The notes beneath the pieces were generated by a model. That model did not search any database and had not been told where the DNA came from. It saw nothing but the letters and a program-made list of their open reading frames with translations. Positions 9,783 through 18,100 of a DNA stretch of 64,000 bases are shown in pieces. The stretch lies in NCBI RefSeq assembly GCF_015710975.1, contig NZ_CP049783.1, positions 1,467,501 to 1,531,500 of the forward strand. Reading direction: 5' to 3'. The first letter of the stretch is position 1. Every line of letters starts with the position of its first letter. Both the position numbers and the translations under genes were made by a program. This DNA is from Paenibacillus polymyxa. GTDB lineage: Bacteria > Bacillota > Bacilli > Paenibacillales > Paenibacillaceae.

Positions 9783-9805
9783 ATTATAACAGAAATACCG
9801 TTATA
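9783..9805 (-). promoter_or_regulatory. Promoter and palindromic operator of the amino-sugar operon
   Basis: Reading the minus strand, TATAAT occupies 9788-9783, about 36 bp before the binding-protein start. A perfect inverted repeat, TATAAC-N9-GTTATA (plus strand 9785-9805), overlaps it. The -35 region (about 9806-9811) is poor. A palindrome on the -10 box is a natural place for a repressor; the RpiR protein of the operon is the obvious candidate, which is inference. Confidence 0.55.
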
Positions 9806-9865
9806 GAAGGAACATTTTTTCAATAAAATAAATTTAGAAGGAATAATTTTTCTTTTATTGGATAC

Positions 9866-9894
9866 AAAAAAGACGCCTCTTCAATAGAGACGCC
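9866..9894 (-). terminator. Rho-independent terminator after the DUF420 gene
   Basis: On the minus strand a nine-base stem (GGCGTCTCT / AGAGGCGTC, with two G-U pairs) around a five-base loop is followed by six Ts. It lies 38 bp past the DUF420 stop and isolates that gene from the amino-sugar operon. Confidence 0.85.
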
Positions 9895-9931
9895 ATGTTT
9901 GCCAAATCAACCCACAGAGGATTCATATCTA

Positions 9932-10498
9932 TTAATAATATGGAGCCATGAAAACGTACACCAAAACTCCAGTCAAGCTCACATATAGCCAAATAGGCAT
10001 CGTCCAACGGGCAATTTTACGATGTTTTGCTACCTGCATCGTCCATCCCCATACAACTGTGAATAGCGCCAACGGTACGATAATCGCCGCGAGTATACTA
10101 TGCGAAATCAACAGCGTAAAGTAAATCGGCCGAAGGATACCCACACCGCCATATTTTGCAGTTTCCGGTGAAATGTAATGGAAGGTCAGATAGGAAAATA
10201 AAAACAAAACGGTACTGGCGAAGGCCAGCAGAATAAAGGTTTTATGCACCTTAATGTTTTTCTTGAAAATCGCAACCAATGCAGCCACCAAGAAAATAAA
10301 TGTGAAGCTGTTAAAAATCGCATTCAACCTTGGGAAAATAGTGAGATCAAAACTAACACTCCCCTGGTATCCGATCGGCGAAAAGAACAACAGCAAAATA
10401 ATCACATTGGCTATAATGGAAACGGTGATAATCAAGGCTGTAAAATTACGATTGCTCGTTGGAACGTACTGCTTGTCCTCACTCGCTTTATTCATCAT
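9932..10498 (-). CDS. DUF420 membrane protein (YozB/CtaM family)
   Basis: 188 residues with about five membrane helices and conserved histidines in KVHKTFILLAF, YLTFHYIS and LLISHSILAAI. This matches DUF420, which includes B. subtilis YozB and staphylococcal CtaM, a factor needed for maturation of an aa3-type quinol oxidase. A role in haem-copper oxidase assembly is inferred from the family. The ATG at 10498 (or the next, 10495) has AAGGAG six to nine bases upstream. It is followed by its own terminator; no oxidase genes are in the window. Confidence 0.85.
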   Translation of the reverse strand: MMNKASEDKQYVPTSNRNFTALIITVSIIANVIILLLFFSPIGYQGSVSFDLTIFPRLNAIFNSFTFIFLVAALVAIFKKNIKVHKTFILLAFASTVLFLFSYLTFHYISPETAKYGGVGILRPIYFTLLISHSILAAIIVPLALFTVVWGWTMQVAKHRKIARWTMPIWLYVSLTGVLVYVFMAPYY

Positions 10499-10673
10499 GA
10501 GCGTCTCCTTCGTTTAAATTCAGGTTTTCGTTATTTTTGCGGTCATAACCATAATATATTATATAGAACTCATGGATAGCCTGTGAAGTGACAACAGTAT
10601 GAACAATTTCACAGCCATTCTCCAGAAAATATGCTTCATCGATTTGGGAACCACTCTTACTTCCCAATATCAA
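10488..10673 (-). CDS. Possible small hypothetical protein, 61 residues
   Basis: An open frame from a TTG at 10673 that overlaps the DUF420 start by 11 bp. I recognise no family. The C-terminal half is acidic and Asn-rich (NENLNLNEGD), and there is no clear ribosome site or signal peptide. The overlap could mean translational coupling, but the weak start and short length leave it doubtful. It may simply be the leader region of the DUF420 transcript. Confidence 0.3.
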   Translation of the reverse strand: MILGSKSGSQIDEAYFLENGCEIVHTVVTSQAIHEFYIIYYGYDRKNNENLNLNEGDAHDE

Positions 10674-10710
10674 CGGTAGAATGCATTCATTTTACAAGCT
10701 TTATGCACAC

Positions 10711-10749
10711 AAAAAACACCGGGAAGGGATCGTTCCCCACTCCGGTGTT
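10711..10749 (-). terminator. Rho-independent terminator after the GNAT gene
   Basis: An eight-base stem (AACACCGG / CCGGTGTT) with an inner GGGA...TCCC pairing is followed on the minus strand by a T run. It lies about 40 bp beyond the acetyltransferase stop. Confidence 0.85.
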
Positions 10750-10786
10750 GTGTCGGCTATGCAATAACGCGCCTTGATAGCAATAT

Positions 10787-11062
10787 TCATTGCTGCCAGA
10801 CGTCACTGTATTCCTGATGGCGCTTGAACAGAGCCAGCGCATACGAGCAAGCCGGGATCACCTTTTTATGCTGTTCCCTCGCCATAGCAACAACTTTGTC
10901 GATGAGCTCCTTGCCAATTTTTTGACCCCGTAACTGTTCAGATACAAATGTATGGTCAATGACCAGAGAGTGGTCATCTACAGATTTATAACCTACTTCT
11001 GCAACTACCTGTCCATCATCCACCATGACTACTGCATGGTCCTCCTCGCGAATTTGTCTCAT
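10787..11062 (-). CDS. GNAT-like N-acetyltransferase, small YjdJ/COG2388 type
   Basis: A short (91-residue) acetyltransferase-like domain: VVAEVGYKSVDDHSLVIDHTFVSEQLRGQKIGKELIDKVVAMAREQHKKVIPACSYA. This matches the minimal COG2388 group, which keeps the acetyl-CoA pyrophosphate loop (RGQKIGKEL) and ends in the conserved I-P-x-C-x-Y/F strand. The frame is open up to 11125, but the ATG at 11062 has AAAGGGG nine bases upstream and gives the usual family length. Substrate unknown. Single gene with its own terminator. Confidence 0.85.
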   Translation of the reverse strand: MRQIREEDHAVVMVDDGQVVAEVGYKSVDDHSLVIDHTFVSEQLRGQKIGKELIDKVVAMAREQHKKVIPACSYALALFKRHQEYSDVWQQ

Positions 11063-11254
11063 GAGACCAATCCCCTTTCTGACTGAAGAAATGCCGTAAC
11101 GACTCCATGCGAACGAACGCTGCATTCACTTGATACCCACGCTAGATATCCTTATCATTCCCCTATTTAGGGAACAGCGAAACATCACATACATAAAAAA
11201 GGAACTATCGTCGACACTATATTTATTCCAATTAAGGTAAAGGGAGGTGCTGTA

Positions 11255-12217
11255 TTGGGTACGGAAATGAAACCTGTCATCCCGTTTGAACCAGAACTGA
11301 GTGAAAAAGTCCCTATAGATGCAGGCCCTTGGCGTTACGAAATAAAATGGGACGGTACAAGAATTTTAACGTATCACGACCAGGGCAACACGCGTCTGTT
11401 CAATCGTAAGCAGCATGAACGAACGCTGTTGTACCCGGAGCTTGCTCGCTTCTCCTCCTACTGTAGGGCAGATTCAGTCATACTGGACGGGGAGATGATC
11501 GCACTTGGTGCCGACGGTAAACCGTCGTTCCATGAAATTATGCGCCGGGATCTGATTCGCCGAACGGAGCGAATTCAGGCAGCCTATGAAGCCGTACCCG
11601 CTACTTACATGTTGTTTGACATTGTATATCTAAATGGGGAATGGGTTCATCGCAAACCGTTACAGGAAAGGCTTGAACTGCTGCATCAGATCATCATACC
11701 GAATGAACGGATCCAACTGGCTCCTGCTCATCCTGATGGACAGGCTCTTTTTCAGGTTATGTGCAGCCAAGGAATGGAAGGTATTGTGTGCAAAAAACTG
11801 GATAGTCCCTACACATTGGGCGGACAGGACAGACGATGGGTCAAGGTCAAAAATTATGGCGATATCATTGCCGTTATCGGTGGCTATACCCTGAACGGAG
11901 GTGTGATCAACGCTGTATTGCTGGGCCAGTATGATAAGCAAGGAATGCTGCGCTATATCGGGCACGTGGGTACAGGTAAGCTGACTCGTGGAGATTGGCG
12001 TCAGCTTACCGAGCGCCTGATGCCACATACTCTATCGGAGCGACCTTTTATTAACAAACCGGATCGGCATCAAGACGCATTTTGGGTGAAGCCCATGTTT
12101 ACCGCCAAAATTCAATATAGTGAGTGGCGGTGGCAAGAAGGACGTACCTTGCGTCAGCCCTCCATCCAAGCTCTTGTGGATCAAGGTATTGAACAGTGCA
12201 TCGGACCCTGGAAGTGA
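11255..12217 (+). CDS. ATP-dependent DNA ligase (LigD ligase-domain type)
   Basis: 320 residues. Motif I with the adenylated lysine is EIKWDGTR (K31); motif III region is DGEMIALGADGKPSFHEIM, motif IV EGIVCKKLDSPYTLGG, motif V RRWVKVKN, followed by a C-terminal OB-fold. This is the ATP-dependent ligase family that seals nicks and, with Ku, joins double-strand breaks. It has only the ligase part, without polymerase or nuclease domains, and no ku gene is in the window, so an NHEJ role is possible but unproven. Start is a TTG with AGGGAGGTG ending five bases upstream; the in-frame ATG four codons later is the alternative. Confidence 0.9.
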   Translation: MGTEMKPVIPFEPELSEKVPIDAGPWRYEIKWDGTRILTYHDQGNTRLFNRKQHERTLLYPELARFSSYCRADSVILDGEMIALGADGKPSFHEIMRRDLIRRTERIQAAYEAVPATYMLFDIVYLNGEWVHRKPLQERLELLHQIIIPNERIQLAPAHPDGQALFQVMCSQGMEGIVCKKLDSPYTLGGQDRRWVKVKNYGDIIAVIGGYTLNGGVINAVLLGQYDKQGMLRYIGHVGTGKLTRGDWRQLTERLMPHTLSERPFINKPDRHQDAFWVKPMFTAKIQYSEWRWQEGRTLRQPSIQALVDQGIEQCIGPWK

Positions 12218-12268
12218 CGTTTTGCCGATACTTTTTCAAAAAATGCAGAACAAAGTTTGTATAAATCA

Positions 12269-12310
12269 TTGCAACCAGTGGTTAATTAAATTACAGTTAA
12301 CTAATTAACT
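12269..12310 (+). promoter_or_regulatory. Putative promoter and palindromic operator of the marR-esterase pair
   Basis: TTGCAA (12269-12274) and TACAGT (12292-12297) are 17 bp apart. Directly over and after the -10 lies AGTTAA-CTAA-TTAACT (12295-12310), a perfect six-base inverted repeat of the AT-rich kind used by MarR dimers. Autoregulation by the next gene is inferred. Confidence 0.5.
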
Positions 12311-12327
12311 ACATCGAGGTGGATCGC

Positions 12328-12879
12328 ATGTTCTTTTTTTTGGACTCCGAAATTCGTCAACTGGCCTATAACCTATTTCCAGGTGGCAATAAACCGATTG
12401 GTGTTTTGGTAGATTTATTTTCTATAACATACGAAATAAGAAAAAATATGGAAAAACGTTCGCGTGAGTTTGGTCTCTCCTATGGGCAATATATTGCACT
12501 TTGTGTACTTTCTGCGCAAAGAGATGAAATGTCATCTCCTTCAGCGTTGGCTGAAAAGATGGGTGTCAGCCGGGCAGCCATCAGTTCTATGGTCATTTCT
12601 CTTGAGCAAGAAGGATTCATAAATAAATACGACGATCCCAATGACAAGCGGGGAGTTTTTGTTTCTCTGAATGATAAAGGAAGAAGTAAAATCCAGCAGA
12701 TGGACCCTTTTTTCATAGGGCTGGCTTCACGTCTGATGTCAGACTTTACTGAATCGGAACTCTGCCAGTTTCAGACCTATTTGTCACGCGTACGAGATGC
12801 TTTTGAAGATGTTAAAGGTTCGCGTCTAACCACCCCCAGCGCCCTCAGAGAGGAGAAAGACAAATGGTGCGAAGACTAA
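12328..12879 (+). CDS. MarR-family transcriptional regulator
   Basis: 183 residues with the winged helix in the middle: LSYGQYIALCVLSAQRDEMSSPSALAEKMGVSRAAISSMVISLEQEGFINKYDDPNDKRGVFVSL. The recognition helix (VSRAAISSMV) and the DPNDKRG wing are typical of MarR. A long N-terminal extension (about 35 residues) precedes the dimerisation helix. A GTG at 12319 is in frame but is part of the ribosome site GAGGTGG; the ATG at 12328 is better placed. The stop overlaps the next gene by 16 bp, so the regulator and esterase form an operon. The palindrome just upstream is the likely operator. Confidence 0.9.
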   Translation: MFFFLDSEIRQLAYNLFPGGNKPIGVLVDLFSITYEIRKNMEKRSREFGLSYGQYIALCVLSAQRDEMSSPSALAEKMGVSRAAISSMVISLEQEGFINKYDDPNDKRGVFVSLNDKGRSKIQQMDPFFIGLASRLMSDFTESELCQFQTYLSRVRDAFEDVKGSRLTTPSALREEKDKWCED

Positions 12880-13787
12880 GACAAAATCTGTTCGTCAAAC
12901 TTGCCCGCAGATCGGCTGGTCGAATGATAACAGCATCCGATTTTAAGCCTTCGCATGCTCCCAAAGTACATCGGACTGAGAGAATGATCCCCACCTCTGT
13001 AGGTGATTCCAGGGTAATTGTATATGAACCTTCCCTCCGGTCTGCTGATCCACTCCCTGTATTCGTCAATTTTCATGGTAGCGGATTCATAATGGGCAGC
13101 GCTGAAATGGATGACCCCTGGTGCCCGGTCATTTCCGAACGAGCGAATTGTGTCGTCGTTAATGTCGATTATCGCTTGGCCCCGGAGCATAAATTCCCTA
13201 TTCCGCTACAGGAAAGTTATGATGTGACCCAATGGGTGTACAAGCATCCTGACGTACTAAACATCGATCCCCAACGCATTGCGGTCGGCGGACATAGTGC
13301 AGGAGGTAATCTTGCAGCAGCGCTGTGTCTTATGGCCCGGGATCGCAAAGAATTCCCAATTGTGTATCAGGTGCTGGATTACCCATCACTGGATATTGCT
13401 ACAGATCCCAAGCTGAAGCCCCAATTTGAGAAGGCGATCCCGCCTCGCGTGGCAAAAATCTTCAATGAAAGCTATTTGCGCTCGCCAGATGAGGCACGAA
13501 ATCCGTTGGTTTCTCCTATTTATGCAGAATCGCTGCATGATCTTCCTCCTGCGCTGATCATAACGGCCGAGTTGGACTCCTTGGCTGAGGAAGCTGAGCT
13601 GTACGCCAAGCGGCTGATTGAAGCGGATGTGCCCGTAACGTATAAGAAATATATGGGCGCCGCACATGCTTTTACTCATAGCGGGGATCTCGCTGTAGCT
13701 GAAAGTGCCTGGCACCTGATGAGCGATCAGTTGAAGTTAGCATTTGAATTTCGTATCGAGGACACTCTGGCAGAGCTGAAGAAATAA
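12864..13787 (+). CDS. Alpha/beta hydrolase, hormone-sensitive-lipase-type esterase
   Basis: 307 residues with all marks of the HSL (bacterial family IV) esterases: HGSG oxyanion motif (71-74), nucleophile elbow GGHSAGGN with S145, acid D238 in TAELDSL, and H268 in GAAHAFTH. YRLAPEHKFP after the oxyanion loop is also typical. It should hydrolyse short-chain carboxylic esters in the cytoplasm; no signal peptide is seen. The ATG has GAGGAG upstream and overlaps the MarR gene by 16 bp, so expression likely depends on that regulator and its ligand. Followed by a strong bidirectional terminator. Confidence 0.92.
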   Translation: MVRRLRQNLFVKLARRSAGRMITASDFKPSHAPKVHRTERMIPTSVGDSRVIVYEPSLRSADPLPVFVNFHGSGFIMGSAEMDDPWCPVISERANCVVVNVDYRLAPEHKFPIPLQESYDVTQWVYKHPDVLNIDPQRIAVGGHSAGGNLAAALCLMARDRKEFPIVYQVLDYPSLDIATDPKLKPQFEKAIPPRVAKIFNESYLRSPDEARNPLVSPIYAESLHDLPPALIITAELDSLAEEAELYAKRLIEADVPVTYKKYMGAAHAFTHSGDLAVAESAWHLMSDQLKLAFEFRIEDTLAELKK

Positions 13788-13800
13788 AAATAAAAATAAA

Positions 13801-13853
13801 AATAAGCCTCCTGCTTCCACTGCCCTCATGCAGTCGGGTTCAGGAGGCTTATT
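13801..13853. terminator. Bidirectional terminator between esterase and ppaC
   Basis: A 13-base perfect stem (arms 13801-13813 and 13841-13853, containing AAGCCTCCTG) is flanked by A-rich sequence on the left and T-rich on the right, so it can stop transcription from both converging genes. Confidence 0.92.
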
Positions 13854-13861
13854 TTTTATCA

Positions 13862-14797
13862 TTACAAACTGTTAAAAGCTTCAGTCAATACAGGTACAAT
13901 TTGCGATTTGCGCGATACGACGCCTTTCAGAACAGCCTTGTTGTCATCCAACTGTACATTGTAGGCTTTTTCAACTGCCTGAGCCTGGCTTCCCAGCGCA
14001 ATACCAATGGAATCACTGTTCACAATGTCTGTTACGACGAACAAGAACAGATCAAGATTTTTGGCTGCAATGGTTTGGGACAAAGCAGCTTCCAGATCAG
14101 CTTGACGGGACAATACGTCGTTTACGTCTACTGCGTTCACTTGTGCGATTTCCACTTTGCGTCCATTCATCTGGAATTCTTTGGCGTCCAAGCTTACTAA
14201 CTGCTCAATCGTGTGGCCACTCAAATCAGCACCCGCTTTAAGCAAGTCAAAACCGTAACGGTCTGCATCCACACCAGCAATTTCAGCCAGTTCGCGGGCA
14301 GCGGCTACATCCTGATCTGTGCAAGTCGGGGACTTGAACAACAGGGAATCAGAAATAATCGCGGACAACATCAGACCTGCGATTTCTTTGGGAATGGCTA
14401 CACCATTTTCCTTGTAGAGCTTGTTCAAAATGGTGGCTGTGCAACCTACTGGCTCAGCGCGGAAGTACAGCGGCTGGCTTGTTTCAAAGTTAGCGATCCG
14501 GTGGTGATCAATGACTTCAGTTACGCGCACCTTGTCAATGTCAGTTGCGCTTTGCTGGCGTTCATTATGATCGACCAGAATGACGCTGTCTGTTTCGGCA
14601 GCAACCTGCTCAACCAGACGCGGCGCGCTCACTTTGAAATAATCCAGCGCATACTGCGTTTCCCCGTTAACCTCGCCCAGACGAACCGGCTCTACGTCCG
14701 CGCCCAGTTTGGTTTTCAAGTCTGCATAAGCAATAGCTGAGCAAATGGTATCCGTATCCGGATTTTTATGCCCAAAAATCAATGTTTTTGCCAACAT
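13862..14797 (-). CDS. ppaC: Manganese-dependent inorganic pyrophosphatase
   Basis: A family II pyrophosphatase of the DHH superfamily, 311 residues. Metal ligands sit in [14 protein letters not shown] near the N-terminus, VDHNE and VIDHHRI; the C-terminal DHHA2 domain carries the substrate-binding KGVVSRKSQ segment. It hydrolyses pyrophosphate from biosynthetic reactions using Mn2+/Co2+. The frame is open to 14908, but ATG 14797 fits the family N-terminus and has AAGGAG upstream. An extended -10 (TGATATAAT on the minus strand, TATAAT at 14864-14859) lies about 60 bp upstream and is the likely promoter. Confidence 0.95.
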   Translation of the reverse strand: MLAKTLIFGHKNPDTDTICSAIAYADLKTKLGADVEPVRLGEVNGETQYALDYFKVSAPRLVEQVAAETDSVILVDHNERQQSATDIDKVRVTEVIDHHRIANFETSQPLYFRAEPVGCTATILNKLYKENGVAIPKEIAGLMLSAIISDSLLFKSPTCTDQDVAAARELAEIAGVDADRYGFDLLKAGADLSGHTIEQLVSLDAKEFQMNGRKVEIAQVNAVDVNDVLSRQADLEAALSQTIAAKNLDLFLFVVTDIVNSDSIGIALGSQAQAVEKAYNVQLDDNKAVLKGVVSRKSQIVPVLTEAFNSL

Positions 14798-15159
14798 AAT
14801 CGACTCCTTCACCTTAAGCATTTTACGTGATTGTGTAACCTCTACAATTCCAATGCAGATTATATCATTAAATCTTGCATTCTCCCATTCCTCTTCGATT
14901 GATTTCAAAAATAATCTAGTAAATTCATAACATTTCCATGGAATCTATATGTGAAGTTAACCTTATTTTTTCTAAAAATATAAAAAACATATAGTAATAT
15001 ATCCCACCAATATGGTAAGATATGCCTCAAAACTGGCAAGTTAGTCACCAGTGGTCAATTCTATTATTTTAGATATTAAGGGAGGCGTGAGAACAACGGC
15101 AGTGGCTTCAAATCCTAGTATGTAGAGATATCATATTTTGATTGAAAAGAGGGAAATCT

Positions 15160-18100
15160 TTGAAAAAGCCGATCATTTTGCAAAAAATACCTGTCGTATC
15201 ACTCGCTCTTGCCTTGACGGTAAGCTTATCTCTACCGTCTTTCAGTTCTGCCGCTACTGCAGATCTGCCAATCGACTCATTTTTAAAAGCTCAGGAAGCA
15301 TTAACTATTGAGTCGGCTCCAGCCTTTATCTCACCTGAGCTGAGCACAGACTCCTCTCGTCAGGTCAGAGTCATCGTACAGCTTGATGGCGAGCCCCTAG
15401 CTGTGGACAAATATGCCGCACGTTCAAGCGCCAAAGCTTTCACCGCTCAATCCGAGCAAAAAGCCGAATCTGCGATCGCCACCGAGCAAACAACGTTCGT
15501 AGACCAAGCCGCTGAGCACGGCATTTCCCTTCAAGTGAATTACCAGTACAATACGGTGCTTAACGGACTGGAGGTTACAGTGCCAGCCAATAAAATTCCA
15601 GAATTGGCTAAACTACCAGGCGTTAAATCCATTCACGAAAACAAAACATATTATTCCATCCCCGTGCAGGACCCACCAACACTTACAGCCAATGAAGCCA
15701 CTTATGACAATGCACCACTGGACCAAATTGGTGTGCCTGAAGCCTGGGCCAAAGGATTGCATGGCGAGGGAATCAAGGTCGGGGTTATTGATACCGGTAT
15801 TGATTATGAGCATCCAGATTTGAAAGAAGCCTACAAAGGCGGATATGACTCTTTTGAACAGGACAACGACCCTTACGAGGAACCGTTCCTTGAAAAAGAG
15901 AATGATCCGTACGGCACAGGTTTTAGTGGAACGACACATGGTACTCATGTCTCCGGTACAATTGCCGGGAAAGCTGCAAATAAATCCTCGGATATTGTAC
16001 AAAAAGGCATTGCCTATAAATCGGACTTATACGTGTATAAGGTGCTTGGACGCAATACCAAGACCGGTCGTTCCTCCGGTTCCTCGGCTCAGGTCATTGA
16101 CGGTATTGAACGTGCTGTCAAGGATGGCATGAATGTCATCAACCTGTCGCTAGGTTCAGATTCTGAAAAGGATCCCAACTCCCCGGATGCCATCGCCATC
16201 AATAATGCGGTACTTTCCGGGGTAGTCGCGGTCATCGCGAACGGTAACGCTGCACAACAAGGACCCTATTTTTATTCCATGGGTTCTCCCGCAACATCCC
16301 AGCTAGCGATTTCCGTTGGTGCAGCCACTTCACCAAGCAAGAGCTTCTCAGGCACAGCCTCAGTGACACGCGACTCCTATTGGGAGGACAACGGTGAATT
16401 AAAGAAAACCGTAACTACTGATACCTATGCACATTACGACTTTAATTTGATGGGCTGGGAGACAGGCAGAGAGGACTTTGCCTCCGTTATGGGAACTGCC
16501 CCTTATGAGCTTGTATATGCTAATTTGGGACAAGCTGATGATTTTGAAGGAAAAGACGTAGCCGGTAAAATTGTCCTCGTATCACGGGGCAACCTGGCGT
16601 TCGTGGATAAAATCGCAAATGCGAAAGAAAACGGCGCGAAAGCCGTCATTGTTTTCAATGGAAATACGAAACCTGGTGACATCACCAAGGCTGATTTAGG
16701 GGAAAGCATTTCAGGTCGCGATGACTACGTAAATTCCAATTTGGGTGACAGCTTTGACTTTATTCCGACCTTTGACATGAAAGGTAAGGAAGGTCGCGCG
16801 CTGGCTAAACAAATCGTAGACAACGCTGGAGAGAAGTTCTCCGTTTCCTTTGGTGCAGACTATATTCGCACAGATCATTCAGGTAATACCATGGCCGATT
16901 TTAGCTCCCGTGGACCCAATGGAGATGAACTGCTGAGCATCAAGCCAGACGTAAGCGCACCGGGTGTTGGCATTTTGTCGACGTACCCTGCCTTCGCCAA
17001 GTTCTATCCAGATGCATCCTATGAGCAAGCTTACAAACGCAGCAACGGAACGAGTATGGCATCTCCTCATGTGGCTGGACTTGCGGTGCTGCTGAAGCAG
17101 CAGCATCCGAACTGGACACCGTTTGATATCCGCGCTGCTCTGGCAAACACTTCGGTTACACTCTTTGATGAGGATAAAATCCAATATGATGTGTATTCCC
17201 AAGGTGCAGGTCTTGTAAACATTGCAAATGCGATTCAGACTCCAGCCCTGCTGGAAACCGTTGAAAAGATTACGATTCTTGACAAGAACTTTAATCGGCA
17301 GGAAGTTGTGAATTACAATCCTTCCGCCAGCTTCGGGGTGTTACGACCGGGTAGTGATGCGAAGCAGATCCAGCTTCAGCTCAAAAACTTATCCGCAAAC
17401 CCTGTGCAGTATGAAGCCAGCTACGTTTTACATGATAATGTCACCTCTGATCCAACTAAGCCTATTGCAACACCTGACGTGAGCAACATTACCGTTCAGT
17501 TGCAGGGGGTTGGCACGAATGGATCTATCTCGGCAGAACCAGGCAAATCGCAACCGTTCTTCCTGTCTGTACAACCAAGTGCGAATGCAGCTACAGGTGT
17601 ATATGAAGGAGAGGTTATTCTAAAAAGCGCTGGACAGCCGACACTTCATCTTCCGTTCGTTGTGCATGTCGGCAAAGAAAACCCAACGACAGGTTTCGGC
17701 TTGCAGGATCTAAGTTTCACGAACCCGATTATTTATCCAAGTCGTACAGGTGCGGAGCGCACAACAGATTTGGCTTTCCGTCTGACCACAGATAAAACCA
17801 ATCAGATCGCGCTCTATGTATACGGATTAGATGATAAGCTAATCGGTCTGATTGATGGGATTGCCACTACCAAAGAACAAGGAGCTAACGCTCGCCTCAA
17901 ACAAGGCGCATATTCCTTTAAGGGGATTAACGGAAGTTATGTTGAATTTGATGACAATGGCAAGCCTGTTCTGGATGCTAACGGTCAGCCGGTTATTCAA
18001 CACTTGAAGGATGGCGTGTACAAGCTGGAAGTCAGCTCTCCAGAACTGAATGAAAAGGGAGAAGTTGAACGTAATACCGATGGTCCTAAACTGTTCACTG

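Noticed and set aside
15080..15123. Possible short leader peptide behind a GGGAGG site upstream of the S8/SLH protease
   Set aside because: The GTG frame next to the site is only 12 codons and begins one base after the GGAGG, too close for normal initiation; no conservation evidence can be seen.
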